Origin: Yponomeuta sedellus
Taxonomy: Eukaryota > Arthropoda > Insecta > Lepidoptera > Yponomeutidae
Assembly (NCBI GenBank): GCA_934045075.1
Contig: OW203723.1
Location: 24,455,615-24,519,614, forward strand
Direction: 5' to 3'
DNA: 64,000 bases
The number at the start of each line of letters is the position of its first letter. The stretch's first letter is position 1. A program made the position numbers and the translations under genes. Shown in pieces: positions 30,701 through 40,165 of this stretch. The notes under the pieces are model-generated. The model had not been told where the DNA came from. It saw only the letters and a program-made list of their open reading frames with translations, and did not search any database.

Positions 30701-33700
30701 TCCGAACAGCTTAATATTAGTACCTTTCATGTTTATGAGGTTCGTAATTAAATAACATCGAAATAAATAAAAAAAATGCTTTTCATTTTTAGGTGATATT
30801 AGACAGAGCTAGTCTATGCATATAAAGAATTTAAGGGAGAGTAGCTTCTGAAAACTGGTTGATCTGTGAACTGCTATCAGTGTTACCAGTATACTCAGGG
30901 TTACCAAAAGAGTTTGGTCAACAGCATACAAATATCAGTAAGAATAAATAAAACTGACGATTTCCGTCGAATCCAATTACCTAATTTCAAAGGCTAATTG
31001 GCATGGATACATTAGGGTGAATTTTATCAAAAGTTTTTTTTGCGTAATTTCGGTGTGATTTTTATATTCCAGCCCCATCCTAATATGTTTCTTTGGTAAC
31101 AAATAAAAATTTAGCCTTTTTGTTACATACGTGCGAGTGGACGTCAATTATCATCAAAACTTACTTAAATATTCAGTAATAAAATTTTATGTGTCTTCTG
31201 AAATTAAAAGTATCCACTGAAATAATAACTTTGGTTGTCTGTCGGATATTAAATATGTTATTATTGTGCGGAATATAAACAATGCTCAAACAAAGATGAA
31301 TTTAATACACAATTTTGAAAAAAATTAAATGAATATAAAACTAGTTAATAATGATAATAATGAATATTCTTTTTTTTATGCACTAACCCGTGCTAAGGAC
31401 AATTTAAAAAAAAAATTAGGTTTTGTAAGTTTTGTTGTTAATGGCCACCGAAACGAAAAAAAAAATTGTCCCCATGTCAATGAAATGATAAACTAAATTT
31501 TTTGGCGGGAAACAACAAGACGTTGCGACCGGTGCAAACGCACCGAGAGCTCAAGCCGGACTCAACCAAAGTGAGTAAATTTGAGAGGGGGCAGCAATGC
31601 AATGTTGACGGAGTTATTTTACTAAAACTTTCTGTCCACTAAAATGATAACTTTTTTCCGGACAGAAGTTGTCTGCCTGTGAAATGTATAAGGAGGAAAA
31701 TTTTAGACAAACAAATGGTTTTTTTGATAGACTATTTAATTTGATGAAATGAAAATAGATTCAAATCCAATAGATCCACATATAATAGGCCGCCACTTGT
31801 ACTGCACTATTATTTTATAAGTCTCTTATGTAATCCTTGGTGTACATGCAATAAAGAATATTGTATGTATCTCTAGATCGTATTTTCAGGCTATGATTTT
31901 TATGAGCGGAATTGGGTTCAGGACAGGTCACAGTCATGATAAAATGACTGACAATTTTTTTGGGTGTAATATACGCAGTAACTCATTTTTTTTGCCAAGG
32001 TAGAGAAGTACTTACTTTACTAAGAAAAAATAAAGCAAAAAACCTTGTTAAATATCAAAAATTCCACCCATGCCGAGACTCGAACCCGCGACTTCTGGCT
32101 AACCGTGCCAGCGCTCTCCCAACTGAGCTAATGGGCGACTTACCGACATCTGTGAAATTTAGAACCTCTTTATAATACTCTCTCTTAGCACGGGTTACTG
32201 CATTAAAAAGAATATAAAAATATAGCACATCATAAAACAGCATTTTGCCCTACCCTTCTCAGGTTTGCCGTGTGTTTTTTTGCTTCGACAATTTACCCTA
32301 ATAAAGTTTACACATTTTTTAAACTCTACGGTAACTGGTTTCGACGGAAGTCGTCGGTTTTTTTATTCTTACTGATATTTGTATGCTGTTGACCAAACTC
32401 CTTTGGTAACACTGAGTATACTGGTAACACTGATAGCAGTTCACAGATCAACCAGTTTTCAGAAGCTACACTACCTTAAATTCTTTATATGCATAGACTA
32501 GCCCTGTCTAATATCACCTAAAAATGAAAAGCATTTTTTTTATTTATTTCGATGTTATTTAATTACGAACCTCATAAACATGAAAGGTACTAATATTAAG
32601 CTGTTCGGAAATATGATTGTCTGGACTGAAAACCCTAAAACAAAAAAGGGTCCTGCTGGCAAAATAAATCTTTTGTAGGTATATTTCTTATAAACTAATA
32701 ACTTTTTTCTAAGAAAAGGAGGAAAATCTATAGGTACTAATTGACCGCTATACGGGGACATACACTACTGGTCTGAAGACCTTCTAACAACGGAGGGTCC
32801 TGCTGGCAAAACATGTAAGTTTTCTGGCTAACTGTTAAGGTACTATTATTTTACACTATTTTTATTTTTAATGCACTAACCCGTGCTAAGGAACAAATTT
32901 AAAAACCTATTTAGAGGCTAAAAATTTCACCCATGCCGGGATTCGAACCCGCAACCTCTGGCTATCCGTACCAGCGCTCTACCAATTGAGCCAATGGGTG
33001 ACTCACGGCATCAGTGAAATTTCGAACCTCTTTACAATATTCTCTGTATTACGTACAGGCAGCGACATCTGACTTAAGCAAATTGCATTACTTACAGCCC
33101 CGACTACCTACTTTGCAGTTAGGTTTAACATCGGAACGATATCACTGTACCCACATGATTACACTATTTTTATTTTTAATGCACTAACCCGTGCTAAGGA
33201 ACAAATTTAAAAACCTATTTAGAGGCTAAAAATTTCACCCATGCCGGGATTCGAACCCGCAACCTCTGGCTATCCGTACCAGATACTATTATTACTATTA
33301 ATCCGTACTATTATTTTAGTTATACTTTTCAGAAGGTACTAATTACTAGGTATGTGAAACTTTAATCGTTAATCGAATCAGACGTAGGGTCCTGCTGGGT
33401 ATACGGACATCAGGTAGCCGGGGCTACGAGCGATACGCTGTATAAATCATCTCATTATATAGAAAAAAAACAAATAGCGTGTTTTATACCTTAATTTTTT
33501 TACATTTTTATTATTTGTTGGTCAATCCGTCAAAGAAACATTCATATTATCTGAAAATTTTAACGGCCACATATTTCGGTGCGAGAGATATGCTAAAACC
33601 GCTTGTTAGTTTGTTAGTGTGCAGTACATAGCATCGATCACGTTGCTACAAATCAGCTCATTATGAGGTGGTGAATGTTGAAATTGGGGCGCAATAGCGA

Positions 33701-35281
33701 AGGTACTGCCGTTAAATGCCGTCCTCCACTTTTCGCAGGAGAGCGACAAGCGTTTGTCGGTGCTACCGCAGCTGTGCTGGGACAACCCTCGCTATACCGA
33801 GCTGAAGTCCAATGTGAAACGGTTCCTCCTTACTGGCAGCGCCAGGTAATCATTGTACCACTAGGAGAAGGTCCACTTGTTGACATAGGCCTACTGTATG
33901 CCTATGTTTGCCCTACAGTATAGGTAGTGTAATATAGATCTCTCGATGCTTATAAATGATCACGGATGCTTGATACTTTGTTTTTGATTAGGTTTAGTTT
34001 ATAGGTTAGTTTGTGTATTATATCAGTGTTTTAAATAAGTATTTAAGTCGATTTTGTTTTTTAACAATCAATTTTAAAATACTTTTGTTACGTTGATAAC
34101 TTTATTTAAAAATATTTTTTTATACTTAAAAAATGTGGGGGATTTTCAATGGGGATTAGTGGAACAACCCTACTTATCTACTTATTTCTTATTTAAATTC
34201 TGCAATGACTATGGTGTGATTATAGTGAGTGATTTTCTCTTCTTTTCCGTAGGTTATTTCACGCACTATTTTTAATATGTCAGGGTGTAACGGTGTTTTT
34301 GTAACTATTATTATGTTTGTATAGGTATAGTCGTAGTTACATAAATAATTTACTGTATTACAATTTTTTGCGTCCTTGAAATTGAAAGTAATACATTTTT
34401 AACATGAACCAACTTTTTCACTTCGTTATTTTTATGTAGCCTCCATAATATGGATCCCCCACTGTAGGGCAAAGGCCTCCACCCTTTTCGACCAAGATTT
34501 TCGGTAATTTGCCACTTATGGAAATACTATAGTAATTTTCTTTCTTTAAGGGAAATTAGGCCTCCGAATAGGTGGGATGACGATCTGCGACAAACTGCAG
34601 GCAGATGCTGGATGCGGCAAGCTGAAGACAGGGCGCTATGGCGCTCATTAGGGGAGGGCTATGTCCAGCAGTGGACTAGTACAGCCTGACAACAACGACG
34701 ACGACGACGACGACGAAGGATAGTTTTCGAAGCGCTCGAGGCCTAGTCGAGACGAGTGATTGGAATCAATCACTTGGGTTAAATAACAACAGGCGCGGTC
34801 AGGTGCAGGATAGATGACCGTACCCTGATTTTTCCGAGCGCTTCGGTGGTTCGCAAGGCACGTTAAGCCGTTGGTGTCAGCTGTCATGTAATGTCAGTCG
34901 TTAAGTTATGTCAGAGGCCTTATGGGCGGCTTGATAACTTCTGACAGTAAAGCCCGCCACTGTCTTACAATCATCCACCAACCCGGACGTGGCCCCCGTG
35001 GTGGAGTATGGCCTTCCTGTGCGATGCAGGAAGAGATCTGTGCCCCAGCAATGGGGACATACAAGAATGATATCGAAGGGTCTGTGACACACTCTATTCT
35101 TTTTGTATTTTGTCAATAAACCAGTTGGAAATAGGCAACAGGCACAGTCCTTGAATTCCTTTTATCTAGACCCAGTTGCTTTCCGCGCAGGGCCGTGAAG
35201 ACGCCGGGCAGCAGTAGTAAGTCGTCCACTTCGCCCAAGAAGGGCTCCGCCAAAAAGAAGCCCCCGAAGAAGGGCGAATGA
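27537..35281 (+). CDS. CXorf65-like protein, four-exon gene, 172 residues
   Basis: Exons 27537-27726, 28993-29123, 33739-33845 and 35191-35281 join in phase (split codons Gly64 and Arg143) with GT-AG borders. The core NPNCPIRIILEYIRKKCKL, then FDLCDDSGALKGLFNLP and GRYYIIVMKTESDKRLSVLP resembles the uncharacterised CXorf65 family, recognised from memory and not by a search. A middle segment (LCWDNPRYTELKSNVKRFLL) follows. The C-terminal 29 residues are Ser/Pro/Lys-rich (SSSKSSTSPKKGSAKKKPPK) and likely disordered. There is no signal peptide or membrane segment. Function is unknown. An AATAAA lies 262 bp after the stop. The introns hold LINE-C, a MITE, SINEs and the 3-kb Mutator-like element, none of which breaks coding sequence. 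Confidence 0.8.
27770..28022 (-). mobile_element. LINE-C ORF2 C-terminus in intron 1
   Basis: Minus-strand coding: SGRAGKGRPRRTYIDQIGDV, LAKGKIKSTRN, then MNVDEAKVICQDRGKWQSLV and SAYPSGIQA. The tail runs into ACATACATTACATA. It is about 50 bp from the exon 1 donor. Confidence 0.8.
28023..28743. other. intron 1 sequence, nothing recognised
   Basis: AT-rich intron DNA with no supported element. Confidence 0.35.
28744..28955. mobile_element. MITE, family G, in intron 1
   Basis: Termini CCTCCTAACCCCTG and CAGGGCTTAGGAGG are an inverted repeat. Diverged partner of 10171-10375. Confidence 0.7.
28993..29123 (+). CDS. CXorf65-like gene, exon 2
   Basis: Acceptor TTTCCAG, donor ACG|GTGAGC. Codes SFCSFDLCDDSGALKGLFNL and YGSKMFENRGRYYIIVMKT, the most conserved part of the predicted protein. 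Confidence 0.8.
29165..29490 (+). repeat. dispersed repeat, family H, in intron 2
   Basis: ACGTAGCCTATAAACGTCTG, ACCACGCGCGCCCACCACGG and TCAGGTTTCCTCAGGATCCT. It ends with an inverse B-box-like GAGAATCGAATCTGTG. Confidence 0.55.
29491..29819. other. intron 2 sequence, nothing recognised
   Basis: AT-rich. Confidence 0.3.
29820..30036. repeat. dispersed repeat fragment in intron 2
   Basis: TTGGCTCCGCACGTATTGAG, ATAAGCTGGCAGAATGG and CCCAGGCACTGCAG resemble, in inverse, pieces at 55480-55590 and 10585-10660. Confidence 0.4.
30037..30364 (-). mobile_element. SINE-5S, split by the Mutator-like element (left part)
   Basis: Minus-strand SINE-5S: the (ATC)n run is its 3' tail. The body GTCAAGTCCGGATTGGTGGA, GCCGCCCTAAGGCCTCTGAC and the 5S-like head (CATGGATGGGTGAACG, GCTAAGCAACATAGGGCG when read in sense) follow. 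The head continues after the inserted element at 33411-33432. Confidence 0.85.
30365..30970 (+). repeat. left terminal inverted repeat of the Mutator-like element
   Basis: Contains three copies of CCAGCAGGACCCT (about 30377, 30509 and 30651), which recur in the right arm. Such spaced subterminal repeats may be transposase-binding sites. Confidence 0.85.
31376..31426 (-). mobile_element. SINE-T tail fragment
   Basis: ATGCACTAACCCGTGCTAAG followed by GACAATTTAAAA, the inverse of the SINE-T extension. Confidence 0.6.
31786..31875 (+). mobile_element. LINE-B 3' fragment inside the Mutator-like element
   Basis: ATAGGCCGCCACTTGTACTG, then GTGTACATGCAATAAAGAAT. Confidence 0.7.
32056..32212 (+). 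mobile_element. SINE-T snap-back copy inside the Mutator-like element
   Basis: The antisense tRNA part and head (GAGACTCGAACCCGCGAC to CTCTTTATAATACTCTCT) are joined to a sense tail (CTTAGCACGGGTTACTGCAT). The borders are not clear enough to call a target duplication. Confidence 0.75.
32341..33410 (-). repeat. right terminal inverted repeat, interrupted by a SINE-T
   Basis: Inverse of 30365-30970. The length excess of 464 bp is accounted for by the SINE-T insertion (452 bp) plus its 13-bp duplication. Confidence 0.85.
32854..33305 (-). mobile_element. SINE-T head-to-tail dimer in the right TIR
   Basis: On the minus strand a 5'-truncated unit (starting in the tRNA part) is followed by a complete unit with head, tRNA part and tail. 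The perfect 13-bp duplication TACTATTATTTTA at 32841-32853 and 33306-33318 shows one insertion. It is younger than the Mutator-like element because the left arm lacks it. Confidence 0.92.
33411..33432 (-). mobile_element. SINE-5S, remainder of the split head
   Basis: CAGGTAGCCGGGGCTACGAG completes the head of the SINE-5S at 30037-30364. Intact family copies read CGTAGCCCCGGCTGCCTGAG-like sequence here, giving an empty-site reference. Confidence 0.8.
33433..33738. other. intron 2 sequence before exon 3
   Basis: AT-rich; polypyrimidine acceptor CACTTTTCGCAG at the end. Confidence 0.4.
33739..33845 (+). CDS. CXorf65-like gene, exon 3
   Basis: Acceptor TTTTCGCAG, donor AG|GTAATC. Codes ESDKRLSVLPQLCWDNPRYT and ELKSNVKRFLLTGSA, then a split Arg codon. 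Confidence 0.75.
33846..34432. other. intron 3 sequence, nothing recognised
   Basis: AT-rich; chance ORF of 60 codons at 34093. Confidence 0.35.
34433..34545 (+). repeat. dispersed repeat fragment, family H
   Basis: ATGTAGCCTCCATAATATGG and CCCCCACTGTAGGGCAAAGG. Confidence 0.45.
34560..34724 (+). mobile_element. RTE LINE 3' end in intron 3
   Basis: GGTGGGATGACGATCTGCGA, GATGCTGGATGCGGCAAGC, GGGAGGGCTATGTCCAGCAG, ending in a (GAC)n tail. It decodes to the CWMRQAEDRALWRSLGEGYV tail. Confidence 0.8.
34729..35077 (+). mobile_element. SINE-5S (second subfamily) in intron 3
   Basis: GCGCTCGAGGCCTAGTCGAG, CACTTGGGTTAAATAACAAC, AGGCGCGGTCAGGTGCAGGA, TAGATGACCGT, then the shared body and TGGGGACATACAAG end. 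It ends about 110 bp before exon 4. Confidence 0.8.
35191..35281 (+). CDS. CXorf65-like gene, exon 4 (terminal)
   Basis: Acceptor TTTCCGCGCAG. Completes Arg143 and codes AVKTPGSSSKSSTSPKKGSA, then KKKPPKKGE and TGA. Low-complexity basic tail. Confidence 0.75.
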
Positions 35282-35719
35282 GGGCCCTTTCTGATGTAAT
35301 AGACGATGTAATGCCTCTGTGTCGCAGTGAGCTGATGATGTGTTTTAAGTTTTTTTTTACCACTAATTGGTAATTTTGTTTGATTATGGCCTACGTGGCC
35401 GAGGATATAGGAACAACGTGTTTGAGTTCTATATTAATTCCTGTCTCCGTTAGTTTGACGATAAACACTAAAAATACTAGGCGTTTTAAGATTAGTTTAG
35501 TGACGTATCTAGGTACTAAGCAGATTTTATTTATTCTAAGGCAATAAAGTTTTTTTATTCTAAGTTAATTAATTGTAATTTTTTACACCCAAATGCAAAG
35601 TTGCTTTTTAACCATGTGCTCAATTTTGATGACCGAGCAAGCGAACAATACTAAAATTGAATCCTAAAAGTAATTAAAAAATTAAGATCCTGAGCGTAAG
35701 CGAGGCAGTGAAAAGAGCA
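35282..35719 (+). other. 3' UTR and downstream DNA of the CXorf65-like gene
   Basis: AATAAA at 35543-35548 is the likely poly(A) signal. The rest is AT-rich. Confidence 0.5.
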
Positions 35720-35729
35720 CAAGGTGAAA

Positions 35730-35857
35730 TTTTTAAAAAAATCTATTTAGAGGCTAAAAATTCCACCCATTCCGGGGCTCGAACCCGCGACCTCTGGCTA
35801 ACTAAATAGGTTTTTAAAAATTGCAAGCACGGGTTAGTGCATTAAAAATAATATAAT
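35730..35857 (+). mobile_element. SINE-T snap-back copy
   Basis: The antisense piece (ATCTATTTAGAGGC to CGCGACCTCTGGCTA) joins a sense piece (CTAAATAGGTTTTTAAAA to the TAAAAATAATATAA tail). The 10-bp duplication CAAGGTGAAA is at 35720-35729 and 35858-35867. Confidence 0.88.
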
Positions 35858-35867
35858 CAAGGTGAAA

Positions 35868-36504
35868 AAAGTTTGCACTCGTGCAACACGTAACTTTTTA
35901 TCTCACCTTAGCGAGGAAATGTCCAAATAAAAAAAAGTACACCAAGAAGGTTCCGAGTCTAAGTTTATAACAAATTAAAAAAGGCCACCATGAAGTAAAT
36001 ACGTGGTTTTGAATTTTGCAAAATTTAGTGCACACGGTGTTCTAGGTTTAATGTTTTGAATTTTGCAAACTTAGTGCACACGGTGTTCTAAATTCAATTA
36101 ACCTTATCCTCTAGCGGACAAATTCGAATTTTGCACCGATATCGGAGAGTAAAATACTCTTTCCGAGATGGGGGGATGAAAATTATATTAAGACTACCCG
36201 CTCGCTTGTCTATACGTATACTTTATACACACTGAGCAATTCTCGGTTGTGTGTTGAAAGAAGCAAGTTCTAGGCATCAGTAATTTTGCAGGCGCTTTAT
36301 TAAGACCAAACAAACGTTGGCCAACTTTTATTTAGACTGTTTTCAGCCTTATTTAAATTTAAAAAATCCTCATAAAACTAAAGACACGCTGAATAAAGTA
36401 GCCTGTGGTAGTTTTTCAAGGAAGAGACAAAGTTACCCCAAATTAAATATAACGCCTCTGGGAGTGTTTTAGTGGACTCTTGTTTTTTGTAAATAAGGCC
36501 GTGT
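35868..36504. other. spacer with a short tandem duplication
   Basis: TTTTGAATTTTGCAAA and TTAGTGCACACGGTGTTCTA occur twice, 36005-36046 and 36053-36091. Otherwise nothing is recognised. Confidence 0.5.
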
Positions 36505-36513
36505 GAATTTTGA

Positions 36514-36781
36514 ACTAATTTTGCTGTGTGGTGTCGGCCTAGAGAATAGCACCAACCCAAATTCTTCCCGCGGGTGTCGTAAAAGGCGACTAAGGGACAC
36601 AAACCGGGGGGTGGGCAGCAGCGCCCCCTGCAGTACGATTCCACCAATCTGCGATCCCCAACCCGCATGCCCAGCGTGGGAATTATAGGCATTACCCCCC
36701 AATGATGGCACAACCTTGTGCTATAGCGCTCATTAGGGGAGGGCTATGTCCAGCAGTGGACTAATATAGCCTGAAGAAGAA
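36514..36781 (+). mobile_element. SINE-R, full length (268 bp)
   Basis: Starts near GTGTGGTGTCGGCCTAGAGA and contains TCGTAAAAGGCGACTAAGGG and CCCAACCCGCATGCCCAGCG. It ends with the RTE 3' end (GGGAGGGCTATGTCCAGCAG to CCTGAAGAAGAA). The 9-bp duplication GAATTTTGA (36505-36513, 36782-36790) flanks it. It has no tRNA-like or 5S-like head that I can see. Confidence 0.88.
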
Positions 36782-36790
36782 GAATTTTGA

Positions 36791-37027
36791 TCTAAGTTTT
36801 TAATTTTATCATTTAAAACATAGGTAATAGCCTCTGTGGTTCTATCATGTTTTATTGTTATATGTTTATGGTTTTTCTGCAATATCTGATACTACAGAGT
36901 AGAGTTTCGGAAAAGTTTTATTCGTAGTTTATAGTGACAATTCGATGTATATTGCGTATCAGCCTTATCAGTTTCGGCGGATGGGAGGTATTAAGTATAT
37001 TTTATGTATTTTTTTTGTCATTAAAAA
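36791..37027. other. no recognisable feature
   Basis: AT-rich spacer. Confidence 0.3.
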
Positions 37028-37086
37028 ATATAGGGGAAGGAATATGTCCAGCAGTGGACTACATAATTTAACCTGAAGAAGAAGAG
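37028..37086 (+). mobile_element. RTE-type 3' tail fragment
   Basis: TAGGGGAAGGAATATGTCCA, then AACCTGAAGAAGAAG. Confidence 0.6.
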
Positions 37087-37220
37087 AAAAAAAATATTGT
37101 GTAGAGGAGTCTTTCTACGTGTTAATCTGTTAATTAATCGACTTTGCAATGTAGAACTTCGAATTTTCATAGTAAACTATGACTTGTAGTTGAATGAAAC
37201 AAGTCCAGTAGGCTGTGACA

Positions 37221-37560
37221 TTAGTACAGCGCGTAAAGCGCGAATTTCATAGAACTACGATTCATGATTGCTATGGCAATTCGATGTAAATTGTAAAGTC
37301 CACCGATCCACAGATTAATAGTTAGAAAGAGTCGGCTACGCAATGCACATCGAATTGTCTTAATAAACTGTAAATTATAGTTATTGAAACACGGCCTTGA
37401 TGTTTCAAAAACTAATCTGGAAGAAATTGCCTGGAAGAAATTGCTATCAGCAATAAGGCCACCAATTGTACCTCTTCTTTTGTAACTGTTGTCTCTGTAA
37501 TTATTTTCTGGTGTGTACAATAAAGATAATCTTATCTTATCTTAATCTGAAAAAAATACA
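37221..37560 (+). mobile_element. LINE-B 3' end
   Basis: CTGGAAGAAATTGCTATCAG, CAATAAGGCCACCAATTGTA, then TGTGTACAATAAAGATAATC and a CTTATCTTATCTTA tail. Confidence 0.7.
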
Positions 37561-37689
37561 TGAAACAAAATTTGTTGTAAACAGCAAACTCTACTTATGT
37601 AATATCTGTGTAATTTCCATTTTTAGGTAGGTTCAATAGTGTTTTCTATCTATCTATCTATTTAATTGAAGTTTTCAGATATTGCGCAT
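37561..37689. other. spacer with CTAT microsatellite
   Basis: CTATCTATCTATCTATTTAA near 37647 may be the tail of another LINE-B copy. Confidence 0.4.
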
Positions 37690-37925
37690 TTTAAAGACAA
37701 CCCTATATGTATAATGTGCTCCCCGGAATATGGGGTACATGACATGTGATTGTAATAATACCACACTTGTGAGTAGGATAGATTGAGAACACATGATTGT
37801 AAATAAAAAAAAATACACAGATATCTTAACCTAAGAGTACAGACGGCGGCGGCCTTATCACTAAAAGTGATTTCTTTGAGACAACCTTTGGATGGACTTG
37901 AGCAATACATTGGAGAAGGCAGTAG
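37690..37925 (-). mobile_element. LINE-B 3' end
   Basis: Inverse of the AAATCACTTTTAGTGATAAG and GCCGCCGTCTGTACTCTTAG block. Confidence 0.65.
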
Positions 37926-37965
37926 GTGTACAAACAAATGTAATTATTTCAGATATACATGCTTA

Positions 37966-38137
37966 TATTATTTTTAATGCACTAACCCGTGCTAAGGACA
38001 ATTTTAAAAACCTATTTAGAGGCTAAAAATTCTGGCTAACCGTGCCAGCGCTCTCCCAACTGAGCTAATGGGCGACTCACCGGCATCAGTGAAATTTTGA
38101 ACCTCTTTACAATACCCTCTGTATTACGTACAGGCAG
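37966..38137 (-). mobile_element. SINE-T, 5'-truncated, with internal deletion
   Basis: The minus-strand copy has a normal tail (TTAGTGCATTAAAAATAATA) and is cut in the head at TACGTAATACAG. The B box region is deleted. The 8-bp duplication CATGCTTA is at 37958-37965 and 38138-38145. Confidence 0.82.
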
Positions 38138-38145
38138 CATGCTTA

Positions 38146-38749
38146 CTTGAGAAAATTATTGTACTAACTGTTAATAGATACATACAAATAATGTACACAA
38201 ATAAAAACTAATACAAAAATATATATTATGTTTAAATACATGACACATAGGAATGTGCTGATGAACTCCGTAAATTAAGCAATATCTCCAAGTAAGTCCC
38301 CAAGTATTTCCACAACACATCAATAATAGTTTAAGGCCCGGGTCAGAATTCCCAAATCATCTCAGGTATTCCCATCACACCACAAACCTCATTTGCAACA
38401 CCACGCAGGCTCCCGGTAGGCTTGAAACATCCGACCACAGTTAACAAGGGATATCTCTACCCTCCTAAAGCAATAGTGTCAAAATAGCTGCAAAACGCAG
38501 AACCGCTAGAACAGTACCTAACTCCTGAGACAATAGACATAAGTTCTAAAATGGCAGTAAGCATAGAAGTATCCGGACAGAAGCAAGCTCTTATAGCGAT
38601 AGACATAAGTGTGAAAATAGCAGCGAAGGACTGATATTTCTAACCGTACCGGTAGAGAGGATATGGGATGCGGCTCGCACACAGGAAGCGCTCGCATTGA
38701 TGTGAATAGCAAACAGTTGGCAGAGCCGTTGTGTGATCACAAATCAAAC
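38146..38749. other. no recognisable feature
   Basis: Unique-looking sequence without supported ORF. Confidence 0.35.
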
Positions 38750-39225
38750 AGGCCCGGTTTCTGAATTGAGAATTTCACTAAGTAAATACTTTTTGGAGAG
38801 TGTACACAGGGACATGAACTTATATCCCCATCCTCTTTCTTCCATCGGACCACTAGACTACTGGCTGGAATGAACACTTTTGCCGTCGAAATTCCGGGAA
38901 TCCGCACCGAGCGATTCGCGAATTCTTTTATAATAGGAACGGCAAAGTTGTGGAACACGCTGCCGTCGTCTGTCTTTCCGGAAAATTATATATAATCTAG
39001 GTGTCTTTAAAAGTAGAGCTAACCGGCATTTAACAGGTAAGCACGTAACATCGTAGACCCCGTCTTCGCTTATCATCAGGCATGGCTGGGGTCAAGTGTA
39101 ACCTGTCTTACTTAAAAAAAAACTTAAGTGACGTTCTGTCTTGCTCTTTTCTGAGAAATTCGAAGAGAGTAAAGAAAGTTAGGTAACTATTTGTTTAGCG
39201 AAATTCTTTGACCACCTGTTTCTCG
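38750..39225. mobile_element. fold-back MITE, family F, split by LINE-D
   Basis: Left end GGCCCGGTTTCTGAATTGAG and right end TTTAGCGAAATTCTTTG pair as in the other copies. The centre is interrupted at 38788-39110. Confidence 0.65.
38788..39110 (+). mobile_element. LINE-D ORF2 C-terminus
   Basis: Reads ERFANSFIIGTAKLWNTLPS, then SVFPENY, and after a frame break a KSRANRHLTGKH-like end: the conserved tail of a LINE. It ends in an A-rich run. Confidence 0.7.
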
Positions 39226-39296
39226 TATAGTGTTAATTTATTTATCTAGTGTTAAAACGGCGTTCGTGCATACAAGAGGATGAAATGTTACGTGGG

Positions 39297-39600
39297 TTTG
39301 CGTGCACGCACGCCGATTTTGGGTGCTTTTTATATTAAAAACCTATCTAGAGGCTAAAAATTCCACCCATGCCGGGATTCGAACCCGCGACCTCTGGTTA
39401 TCCGTGCTTTTTATTGTCCCCTTTACCAATACATCACCCATTTGGTAAAAGTGCCATGGATGTTGTATAAATCGTCTCAGTAAGTAGATGCAAAAGTCAA
39501 TGCTTGGTCAAAATACGTGCCTGGGAAGGTCCCAGGTGGACGGACTGTCCGGCCAGCGACCCTTACTGGCCCTTCCACCCGCATCGGCTCGATATATTTT
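39297..39600 (-). mobile_element. LINE-C fragment, decayed, with SINE-T insert
   Basis: The minus strand matches the LINE-C tail around the (inverse) TGCACGCACGCCGATTTTGG and CCTTACTGGCCCTTCCACCC blocks. Confidence 0.55.
39334..39403 (-). mobile_element. SINE-T short insert (70 bp)
   Basis: Only the antisense TTAAAAACCTATCTAGAGGC to CGCGACCTCTGGTTA part is present. It ends at the GGTTTTTAA position, without the usual 3' tail. The 11-bp duplication GTGCTTTTTAT (39323-39333, 39404-39414) proves a real insertion. Confidence 0.85.
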
Positions 39601-39639
39601 GTAATTTTTTTCTTCATCCTTTACATGATTACATCCCAT

Positions 39640-40165
39640 ATTTATATACAAAAAATCTGAACTACAAAATCATCAGGTTGCTGAACATTGACTACCAAGC
39701 AGACGGGACGAACCTACGCAAATTATTTTCATTTCGCGAACATTAGTGAATTTTGGTTCCGCCTGCTTAGAAGTTGATGCTGAGCAATCGGGTTGTTCGT
39801 AATTTTTATTCTAGTTCTTTTTAGTAATTTAAATTATTTTACTTCTTTTTAAGCTGATTTCATGTGGTCTGACATTCGCGCAAACACTACGAAGCGATTG
39901 GGATGTAATTTGCCAAATTCTGTCTATTGAAATAAAATGGTTATAAGGGAACACCTTACCCTACTTTTCTGCTGCAGTCGAATAAAAATAGTATACATCG
40001 CCATCCGTCCTCTCGCAAAACATAAAGCTAAAGGTCAATGTTTGCCAAAATCTGACCAGTAGTTATGAGGGGAATATGGAATCGGACACACATACATTAC
40101 ATACAAGCTAAACACATTGCCTACCCTCTTTTTAAGCTCCGCTGCGATCGGGTAAAATAGCATGC
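39640..40165. repeat. dispersed repeat, family D2 (partner 59170-59525)
   Basis: Shares TTTTGGTTCCGCCTGCT, GCTGATTTCATGTGG, AAATCTGACCAGTAG and AATCGGACACACATACAT blocks with 59170-59525. Ends with CCGCTGCGATCGGGTAAAA. Class unknown. Confidence 0.55.

Larger units (their letters stand above)
30365..33410. mobile_element. Mutator-like (MULE-type) non-autonomous element, 3,046 bp
   Basis: Terminal inverted repeats of about 606 bp (30365-30970 and, after removing a later SINE, 32341-33410) begin ATGTCTGTATACCCAGCAGG. The perfect 9-bp duplication CAGGTAGCC flanks them (30356-30364, 33411-33419). Long TIRs plus a 9-bp duplication are typical of Mutator-like elements. The interior has no transposase; it holds a SINE-T, a LINE-B tail and unassigned DNA. 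Arms are near-identical: the chance 68-codon ORF in each arm differs at one residue, implying a young insertion or conversion between arms. Superfamily is inferred from structure only. Confidence 0.8.

Noticed and set aside
30549..30755. 68-codon ORF, present again at 32555-32761 on the other strand
   Set aside because: It lies in the inverted repeats of the Mutator-like element. The two copies agree only because the arms are near-identical, and there is no protein family or gene context.
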